DNA from: Leptospiraceae bacterium
Lineage (GTDB): Bacteria; Spirochaetota; Leptospiria; Leptospirales; Leptospiraceae
Direction of reading: 5' to 3'
Assembly (NCBI GenBank): GCA_016711485.1
Contig: JADJSX010000030.1
Coordinates: 1-12,609, forward strand
Length of the DNA stretch: 12,609 nt
Shown here: positions 1 through 4,805 of the stretch, in pieces
Layout of the letters: each line of letters begins with the position of its first letter
Position numbering within the stretch: the stretch's first letter is position 1
The notes under the pieces: model-generated
What the model saw: only the letters and a program-made list of their open reading frames with translations
Told to the model about the DNA's origin: nothing
The model's database searches: none
Program-made: the position numbers and the translations under genes

Positions 1-487
1 AATTTACTCGTAAACTATCTCCGTCTAACTCGGAAGATTTTACACCGCGTTTAATCATTCGTGTATTATCGTCTTTGATATTTATACGAATGGGTTTTCT
101 TAGGCGACTATTTTTTCCGTCTGTGAGTAATTGGACGATAATATCAGCTCCGTCTGGATTTGATTTATAATGTAAAATTTGCGCTAGTTCGTTAGTGGAG
201 AGAAGGACGAGTGATCCTTTACTCAGGTGACTCTTTGCAGCGAGAGATTTTTGAATATCACTAATAAATTTTTCTGCAATGCGAGGGGCGAAGTGAGTTC
301 CCGTGTAGGTTTCGATTATTTGGATTGATTCCTCTGGCGAAAAAGCGGGTTTATAAGATCTAACTGTGGTTAATGCATCGTAAACGTCTGCAAGTGCAAC
401 TATTACTGAGTAGTCATCAAGTTTGTCACCCGAAATGCCAAGAGGATAACCTTTGCCATCAAATCTTTCATGGTGTTCATACGCCAT
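1..487 (-). pseudogene. HD-GYP domain protein, C-terminal fragment (cut by window edge)
   Basis: Read on the minus strand from about 487 down to 1, this frame is open and begins NMAYEHHERFDGKGYPLG, the GYP-side signature of HD-GYP domains. It continues with ADVYDALTTVRSYKPAFSPE, the second conserved block of the family. HD-GYP proteins usually hydrolyse the second messenger cyclic di-GMP in the cytoplasm. After the domain, a segment resembling the usual C-terminal extension (GSLVLLSTNELAQILHY) runs off the left edge, so the true stop is not seen. The fragment is out of frame with the N-terminal part at 490-963, and the stretch that should contain the HDxGK motif is absent. I infer one original gene, broken either in the genome or by an assembly deletion. 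As written it could not make a working phosphodiesterase. Confidence 0.8.
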
Positions 488-489
488 AT

Positions 490-963
490 TCACAATTCTA
501 TAATTCCTACATTGATTGAATGACAAAAAGTATAATCATCATGATTTTTAATATCCAAAAGATTTATGAGTGCTGATGGGTTACTCTTGATTTGCTCGTA
601 AATAGCGAATATAGAATGTTTGCAGGAATTAAAGTCGATTGACTCATTTCCGTTGAGTAAGTTAGACGTAATATTTCGAAAACTAATAATTGAATTTTTT
701 ACAACTTCTTTTGTGATTCCTCCATAATGAAATCCATCTACAATTTTTTCTAAAAATTCGTCTTCTCGTTTTTCGCTGTCTGTAATTTTCGTATTTTCTT
801 TTAAGGGAAAGTATTCAACTATTTGTATTTTCTCTACTTTTAGTTTTCGCAAAATATCTTTTGTAAATACAGTTCTATTTGGGAAAAGGATTGTTCCATC
901 TTCTCTGGTGACTTTTCCATCTAAAATCGTTCCCGCTTTTAATTTATCTAACTGTATTTTCAT
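490..963 (-). pseudogene. HD-GYP domain protein, N-terminal fragment (frame breaks before the HD motif)
   Basis: The reading frame starts at an ATG at 963 with MKIQLDKLKAGTILDGKV, the usual opening of the small N-terminal domain found in many HD-GYP regulators. A GTG at 984 in the same frame would add seven residues, but it lies inside the adjacent repeat; I prefer the ATG. Neither start has a clear Shine-Dalgarno sequence. Near its end the frame reads YTFCHSINVGII, the first conserved histidine block of the HD domain, and then stops at a TGA at 490-492. Intact proteins continue through an HDxGK metal-binding motif roughly 25-30 residues later; here the sequence jumps almost directly to the HHExxDGxGYP block in another frame. 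The gene is divergent from the tRNA-secE operon. Its family assignment is firm; whether it is truly broken in the organism is not. Confidence 0.75.
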
Positions 964-976
964 ATAAGAGGATTTT

Positions 977-1304
977 TTTGCCACAGAGGCACAGAGGCAC
1001 AGAGTTTTTTTATGACTACTGGATTAGATTTAAATTTCATTTGCATTTTTAAATTTTGATAAAGTATTTGGTCTTTTGTATTTTTATAAATACTGAAGTA
1101 AAAACCACCTCACACCACTCTCTGTGTCTCCGTGCCTCTGTGGCAAAGAAGCTTGTTTTTTTATGACTACTGGATTAGATTTAAATTTCATTCGCATTTT
1201 TTAATTTTGAAAAAGTTTTGGTCTTTTGTATTTTTATAAATACTGAAGTAAAAACCACCTCACACCACTCTCTGTGTCTCCGTGCCTCTGTGGCAAAGAA
1301 GCTT
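977..1304. repeat. Hairpin-ended intergenic repeat with a tandemly duplicated body
   Basis: A 28-base left end (977-1004) is an inverted copy of a right end (1120-1147) with two mismatches. The right-end core reads GTGCCTCTGTGGCAAA. The body plus right end plus an AAAGAAGCTT spacer is then repeated directly: 1004-1154 and 1155-1304 are about 150 bases each and differ at only about four positions. The arrangement is therefore left end, body, right end, body, right end. It has no coding capacity of note. Similar GCCACAGAGGCACAGAG-type ends occur between genes in many unrelated bacteria (recalled, not searched), so a MITE-like or REP-like non-autonomous element is plausible. The left end reaches to within about a dozen bases of the likely HD-GYP start codon. 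Confidence 0.85.
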
Positions 1305-1454
1305 TTCTTTCTTTCGCAGTATATCAACTTAACGAACATGATTTAAAAAACAAGGATTTTTTATCTTCATAATCTATCAAATCGGTTGACTTTAAAGCTA
1401 CATCAAAAAAGGTGATATTTCTGGCTATTATTAGCTTAAGAGAAGGACAATTTT
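1305..1454. other. Remainder of the divergent intergenic region, upstream of the tRNA genes
   Basis: This AT-rich stretch has no credible coding frame. Together with the repeat it separates the leftward HD-GYP gene from the rightward tRNA-secE-nusG operon, so it should hold the promoter for the tRNAs. The best -35-like hexamer is TTGACT at 1386-1391, but no good -10 hexamer lies 16-18 bases downstream: GATATT at 1414 is 22 bases away. A small inverted repeat, GCTATTATTAGC, sits at 1425-1436. I cannot assign a promoter with confidence. Confidence 0.4.
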
Positions 1455-1526
1455 GCCCTCTTAGCTCAGCGGTAGAGCACCTCCATGGTAAGGAGGGGGT
1501 CGCCAGTTCAAGCCTGGCAGAGGGCT
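1455..1526 (+). tRNA. tRNA-Thr (anticodon GGT)
   Basis: A full cloverleaf can be drawn. The acceptor stem pairs GCCCTCT (1455-1461) with AGAGGGC (1519-1525). The D stem pairs GCTC with GAGC around AGCGGTA. The anticodon stem pairs CCTCC with GGAGG around the loop ATGGTAA, which places GGT at 1487-1489. The T stem pairs GCCAG with CTGGC around TTCAAGC. All stems are fully paired and the variable loop has five bases. The discriminator is T1526, and CCA is not encoded, so the tail must be added by tRNA nucleotidyltransferase. A threonine tRNA near secE-nusG fits the classic bacterial arrangement, although no tuf gene lies between here. Confidence 0.96.
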
Positions 1527-1540
1527 GGATAGCCCGATTT
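1522..1540 (+). other. Small hairpin overlapping the tRNA-Thr 3' end
   Basis: GGGCT (1522-1526), the loop GGAT and AGCCC (1531-1535) form a five-pair GC-rich hairpin followed by GATTTT. It uses the 3' strand of the tRNA-Thr acceptor stem, so it competes with the folded tRNA. It may be a processing or attenuation element in the short spacer between the two tRNAs, or simply chance. Confidence 0.35.
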
Positions 1541-1541
1541 T

Positions 1542-1615
<74 letters not shown>

Positions 1616-1645
1616 AATGGCAAGAAAAGTGTAGAGTAATTATAT

Positions 1646-1834
1646 ATGAAAGCAATAACATTTTTACAAGAGTGTAGAGCAGAACTACAAAAAGTCCAGT
1701 GGCCTTCTAGAGAAGAAGTTATCAACTCTACAATGGTTGTTTTAGGAACAGTGATAGTATTTTCCCTGTTTTTGTTTGTATCTGACTCTCTATTTGTAAG
1801 ACTCCTCAAGTGGTTTTGGAGTCTTTCGGGTTAA
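1646..1834 (+). CDS. secE: Preprotein translocase subunit SecE
   Basis: This 62-residue protein has the form of the short, single-span SecE found outside the enterobacteria. A cytoplasmic amphipathic N-terminus contains the family hallmark AELQKVQWPSREEV (about residues 12-25), and one hydrophobic membrane segment follows at about residues 28-52. SecE clamps the SecY channel in the inner membrane and is essential for Sec-dependent export. The start is the first ATG after tRNA-Trp and lacks a strong Shine-Dalgarno sequence. nusG begins 14 bases after its stop, as in most bacteria. No frame disruption is seen. Confidence 0.95.
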   Translation: MKAITFLQECRAELQKVQWPSREEVINSTMVVLGTVIVFSLFLFVSDSLFVRLLKWFWSLSG

Positions 1835-1848
1835 TAGGTTTAGAAATT

Positions 1849-2382
1849 ATGGCAATTAAGTGGTACGCATTACAAGTTTATTCTGGTCATGAAAACAAAG
1901 TCAAGACCAACATTGAGAAGATGGTAGCTCAGCATTCGTTAGAGGAAAAAATCACTCAGATTAAAATTCCTACTATGGAAGTTGCTGAGATGCGCAATGG
2001 CAAAAAAACCATCACCAAGAAAAAACTTATGCCTGGATATGTATTGATTGAAATGGATATGGATCCAGATACCCAGTTTAGAGTGCAGAACCTTCCCTCT
2101 GTTTCTACTTTTGTAGGAAACAAGGTTCCAGAACCTCTGACGTTGGAAGAGATCAAAAATCTCTTTAACGAAATGGGTGATGTGAAATCAGAGGAAACTA
2201 CGAAACCACGCCTTCTTTTCAATGTAGGTGAGACCCTGAAGATTGTAGACGGTCCGTTTGCAAATTTCAGTGGAATAGTAGACGAGATTTTTCCAGACAA
2301 GGGAAGGCTTCGTGTTAAGGTAGAGATATTCGGACGCTCTACCCCAGTAGAATTGGATTTTTTACAAGTAGGAAAAAGTTAA
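1849..2382 (+). CDS. nusG: Transcription termination/antitermination factor NusG
   Basis: This 177-residue protein starts MAIKWYALQVYSGHENKV, the typical NusG opening; a longer reading from a GTG at 1810 would overlap secE and add residues foreign to the family. The N-terminal NGN domain (about 1-110) includes KKLMPGYVLIEM, which contacts the polymerase clamp. The C-terminal KOW domain (about 120-177) includes VGETLKIVDGPFANFSGIV. NusG binds elongating RNA polymerase, affects pausing, and links it to Rho or ribosomal protein S10. Length is normal for the family. It lies between secE and rplK, the standard neighbours, and reads without interruption. Confidence 0.97.
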   Translation: MAIKWYALQVYSGHENKVKTNIEKMVAQHSLEEKITQIKIPTMEVAEMRNGKKTITKKKLMPGYVLIEMDMDPDTQFRVQNLPSVSTFVGNKVPEPLTLEEIKNLFNEMGDVKSEETTKPRLLFNVGETLKIVDGPFANFSGIVDEIFPDKGRLRVKVEIFGRSTPVELDFLQVGKS

Positions 2383-2410
2383 ATTATTTTAAGTAAGGAT
2401 TTCTATTAAA

Positions 2411-2839
2411 ATGGCAGCTAAAAAATTTGTTAAACAGATAAAATTACAAGTAGAAGCAGGGAAAGCAAATCCTGCGCCTCCAGTTGGACCTGCTCTTGGT
2501 CAAGCTGGTCTCAATATCATGGAATTTTGTAAACAATTCAATGAGAAAACTAAAACACAGATTGGCATGAAACTCCCAGTTGTAATAAGTGTATTTAGCG
2601 ATAAAAGTTTTACATTCGTAACCAAATCTCCACCAGCTGCACTCCTTGTGAAAAAAGCCATTGGAATTGAATCTGGCTCTGGAACTCCTCATGTTACCAA
2701 AGTAGGGACAATTACAAGAAAACAATTGGAAGAAATTGCGAAAACGAAGCAAGCTGATTTAAATGCTAACGATTTAGATGCAGCGGTAAATATCATTGCA
2801 GGAACATGCCGATCAATGGGCGTGACTGTCGCAGGTTAA
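2411..2839 (+). CDS. rplK: 50S ribosomal protein L11
   Basis: This 142-residue protein has the normal L11 length. Its N-terminal domain carries the proline-rich signature PAPPVGPALGQAGLNIMEFC (about residues 21-40), the region that meets thiostrepton and release or elongation factors at the GTPase centre. The C-terminal domain binds 23S rRNA and includes KVGTITRKQLEEIAKTKQAD and a terminal AGTCRSMGV. A TAAGGA element at 2394-2399 lies 11 bases before the ATG. The gene begins 28 bases after nusG and is followed 17 bases later by rplA, consistent with one operon. No obvious L1-binding hairpin stands out in the short leader. Confidence 0.98.
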   Translation: MAAKKFVKQIKLQVEAGKANPAPPVGPALGQAGLNIMEFCKQFNEKTKTQIGMKLPVVISVFSDKSFTFVTKSPPAALLVKKAIGIESGSGTPHVTKVGTITRKQLEEIAKTKQADLNANDLDAAVNIIAGTCRSMGVTVAG

Positions 2840-2856
2840 TTTAAAAGAAGGTAATT

Positions 2857-3549
2857 ATGAAACGCGGTAAAAAATACAAAGCACTAAAAGATAAAGTAAA
2901 TAGAGAAAAATTATACAACCTAGCTGATGCAATCGCTTTAGCCAAAGAAACATCTTATACAAAATTTGATGGATCAATTGAAATTGCTACGCAAGTAAAT
3001 TACAAAAGTTTACAGAATATTCGTGGAACGGTTTCGCTTCCACATGGAACCGGAAAAACAGTTCGTGTTCTTGTATTCTGCAAAGGTGACAAACAAACCG
3101 AAGCAAAAAATGCTGGTGCTGAGTTTGTAGGTGATATGGATTTAATTGCAAAAGTAGCTGGCGGTTGGACTGATTTTGATGCTTGTGTGGCTACTCCAGA
3201 CATGATGAAGGAAGTTGGTAAACTTGGACCAGTTCTTGGACGTAAAGGACTAATGCCAAAACCAAAAGCTGGAACTGTTACAAATGACGTTTCTAAGGCA
3301 GTAACCGAACTTAAAAGTGGGAAAGTAGAATACCGTCCAGACAAAGGTGGAGTAATTCACCTAGGTGTTGGAAAGGTATCTTTTGACAAACAAAAGTTAG
3401 TTGAGAATATCACAACTGTAGTCACTACTTTATTCAAAGACAGACCATCCGATGCAAAAGGTGATTACCTTAAGAATTTTGCAGTGAGTGCAACTATGGG
3501 TATTGGTGTAAAAGTAGATGCTAAAGAATTAGCAAATTCTGTGAATTAA
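2857..3549 (+). CDS. rplA: 50S ribosomal protein L1
   Basis: This 230-residue protein matches the usual L1 length. The family signature GRKGLMPKPKAGTV lies at about residues 128-141, and the C-terminus ends with the typical ATMGIGVKVD region. L1 binds 23S rRNA at the mobile L1 stalk and helps release deacylated tRNA from the E site. In other bacteria it can also repress translation of the rplK-rplA mRNA. An AAGG element at 2848-2851 lies five bases before the ATG. The gene sits in the conserved order between rplK and rplJ and has no frame disruption. Confidence 0.98.
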   Translation: MKRGKKYKALKDKVNREKLYNLADAIALAKETSYTKFDGSIEIATQVNYKSLQNIRGTVSLPHGTGKTVRVLVFCKGDKQTEAKNAGAEFVGDMDLIAKVAGGWTDFDACVATPDMMKEVGKLGPVLGRKGLMPKPKAGTVTNDVSKAVTELKSGKVEYRPDKGGVIHLGVGKVSFDKQKLVENITTVVTTLFKDRPSDAKGDYLKNFAVSATMGIGVKVDAKELANSVN

Positions 3550-3570
3550 TTATAGAGAGACAAAGATACT

Positions 3571-4098
3571 ATGGCAAATCAAGAAAACATCGCAGCAGTA
3601 GCTGAATTAAAATCTAAACTAGAAGCGAAACCAAATTTTATTTTAGCGGCATACAGTGGTTTAACTGTAAAAAATATGACTGACTTAAGAGCTAACCTAA
3701 GAAAAGAAGGCTCAGAAATGAAAGTTCTTAAAAACAACTTGTTTTTGAGAGCATTGAAAGAGTCAAAAAATCACAGTTCCCAAAATGTTGATTTTGGAGC
3801 AGAATACAAAGGTCCTCTAGCGGCTATTTTTTCTTCCGATAATTTACCAACAGTTGCTAAGATATGCAAAGATTTTGCAAAAGCAAATGAAAAGTTAGTT
3901 ATGAAGGGTGGCTTTTTTGATGGAGCAGTTCTAGATACAAAGGGTGTAGAAGGTATCGCGGGACTTCCATCCAGAGAAGAACTCTTAACTCAAATCGCAT
4001 TCGGAATGAATAATGTAATGTCTACTCTCGCAAGAGCAATCAATGCTGTGGCTGAGAAAAACGCAGGTGGAGCAGTAGAAGCGCCGGCAGCCGAGTAA
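3571..4098 (+). CDS. rplJ: 50S ribosomal protein L10
   Basis: This 175-residue protein has the L10 layout. The N-terminal rRNA-binding domain includes ILAAYSGLTVKNMTDLRANL and VLKNNLFLRAL (within about residues 25-70). The helical C-terminus, about residues 135-175, should bind L7/L12 dimers and ends in an alanine- and glutamate-rich tail. L10 anchors the L7/L12 stalk to 23S rRNA. The start codon follows rplA by only 21 bases, with AGAGAGA as a modest Shine-Dalgarno region. There is therefore no room for the long L10-binding leader known upstream of rplJ in E. coli, unless it lies inside rplA. Confidence 0.98.
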   Translation: MANQENIAAVAELKSKLEAKPNFILAAYSGLTVKNMTDLRANLRKEGSEMKVLKNNLFLRALKESKNHSSQNVDFGAEYKGPLAAIFSSDNLPTVAKICKDFAKANEKLVMKGGFFDGAVLDTKGVEGIAGLPSREELLTQIAFGMNNVMSTLARAINAVAEKNAGGAVEAPAAE

Positions 4099-4113
4099 TA
4101 AATACTTGTAGGT

Positions 4114-4129
4114 GCCGCATATATGCGGC
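4114..4129 (+). promoter_or_regulatory. Perfect 16-base palindrome between rplJ and rplL
   Basis: GCCGCATATATGCGGC reads the same on both strands. In RNA it forms a six-pair stem with a TATA loop. It sits 16 bases after the rplJ stop and 57 bases before rplL. It lacks a following T run, so it is unlikely to be a complete terminator. It could be a processing or mRNA-stability hairpin that helps give rplL its higher expression, or a dimeric protein-binding site. A weak promoter-like pair, TTGTAG at 4106 and TAATAC at 4130 with an 18-base spacer, spans it. Function is inferred only. Confidence 0.5.
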
Positions 4130-4186
4130 TAATACAGATTAAACGTTTAGTATAACAATTTTTTAAAGACGACACAAGGAGAAAAC

Positions 4187-4558
4187 ATGTCAACAGAAAG
4201 TTTATTAGAGCAAATCGGAAATCTTACTTTAGTTCAGGCGGCTGAACTAGTAAAAGCTATGGAAGCTAAGTTTGGTATCTCTGCTGCAGCACCAGTTATG
4301 GTTGCGGGCGGAGGCGGGGGAGGAGCTCCTGTTGCAGAAGAACCAACTGAAGTAAGTGTTATTTTAAAAGCACATGGTGATAAAAAAATCGACGTGATCA
4401 AAGCGGTTCGAGAAATTACCGGTCTTGGTTTGAAAGAAGCTAAAGACCTAGTAGAAGCTGGAAATAAACCTGTTAAAGAAGGAATTTCTCCAGACGAAGC
4501 TAATACAATCAAAAAGAAATTAGAAGAAGTTGGAGCACAAGTAGAAATTAAAAAGTAA
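4187..4558 (+). CDS. rplL: 50S ribosomal protein L7/L12
   Basis: This 123-residue protein has the three L7/L12 parts. An N-terminal dimerisation helix pair covers about residues 1-33. A flexible hinge rich in alanine and glycine follows, with six consecutive glycines at 41-46. The C-terminal factor-binding domain contains KKIDVIKAVREITGLGLKEA and ends VGAQVEIKK. L7/L12 is present in multiple copies on the stalk and recruits translational GTPases. An AAGGAG element at 4176-4181, five bases before the ATG, is the strongest Shine-Dalgarno match in the ribosomal gene block. That fits the need for several L7/L12 copies per L10. The reading frame is intact. Confidence 0.98.
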   Translation: MSTESLLEQIGNLTLVQAAELVKAMEAKFGISAAAPVMVAGGGGGGAPVAEEPTEVSVILKAHGDKKIDVIKAVREITGLGLKEAKDLVEAGNKPVKEGISPDEANTIKKKLEEVGAQVEIKK

Positions 4559-4611
4559 TTTCTACTTTGCAGTTTTTTCGAGAGACTCGTTAAAAGTTTT
4601 TAGAAAATTAC

Positions 4612-4663
4612 GTTTCCAGAATCAAAAAAGAGTAGCTTTGCTACTCTATACTATTTTGGAAAC
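4612..4663 (+). promoter_or_regulatory. Long compound stem-loop in the rplL-rpoB gap
   Basis: An outer stem of 11 pairs joins GTTTCCAGAAT (4612-4622) to ATTTTGGAAAC (4653-4663) with one G-T pair. An inner stem of seven pairs joins AGAGTAG (4629-4635) to CTACTCT (4641-4647) around CTTTG. The internal loop between them is asymmetric. In E. coli the same gap holds an RNase III processing site, so an RNA-cleavage structure separating ribosomal protein mRNA from polymerase mRNA is a reasonable inference. It is not followed by a T run. Confidence 0.6.
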
Positions 4664-4707
4664 CAACTTTTATAAAGTCTCATTTTGAGGATATATCCGT
4701 TCAGTGT

Positions 4708-4735
4708 CTAATGTAGCTAAGCTGCATTAGTTTTT
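4708..4735 (+). terminator. Intrinsic terminator or attenuator before rpoB
   Basis: CTAATGTAGC (4708-4717) pairs with GCTGCATTAG (4721-4730) across all ten positions, with one T-G pair and a three-base TAA loop. TTTTT follows immediately at 4731-4735. This is the form of a Rho-independent terminator. Because rpoB lies only 70 bases downstream in the same direction, partial termination (attenuation) that lowers rpoBC expression relative to the ribosomal genes is more likely than a full stop. Confidence 0.65.
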
Positions 4736-4761
4736 GAATTTATTATATCTTGTTTTATATT
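4734..4761 (+). promoter_or_regulatory. Possible weak promoter for rpoBC
   Basis: TTGAAT (4734-4739) and TATATT (4756-4761) are separated by 16 bases and resemble a sigma70 promoter. The first overlaps the T run of the preceding terminator. In such AT-rich DNA chance matches are frequent, so this is only a candidate for a secondary promoter that would restart transcription after the attenuator. Confidence 0.25.
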
Positions 4762-4805
4762 TCTTATTTAGCCGAAAGGCTTACACTCCAGGAGTTTAAA
4801 TTTTA

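Noticed and set aside
977..1304. CRISPR array
   Set aside because: There are only two direct units of about 150 bases with near-identical bodies, not short repeats separated by unique spacers.
1386..1419. TTGACT with GATATT as a tRNA operon promoter
   Set aside because: The spacer is 22 bases, far from the 16-18 expected, and no better -10 hexamer lies at the right distance.
1810..1848. Upstream GTG start for nusG that overlaps secE
   Set aside because: It adds 13 residues absent from the NusG family, while the ATG at 1849 gives the canonical start MAIKWYALQVYSG.
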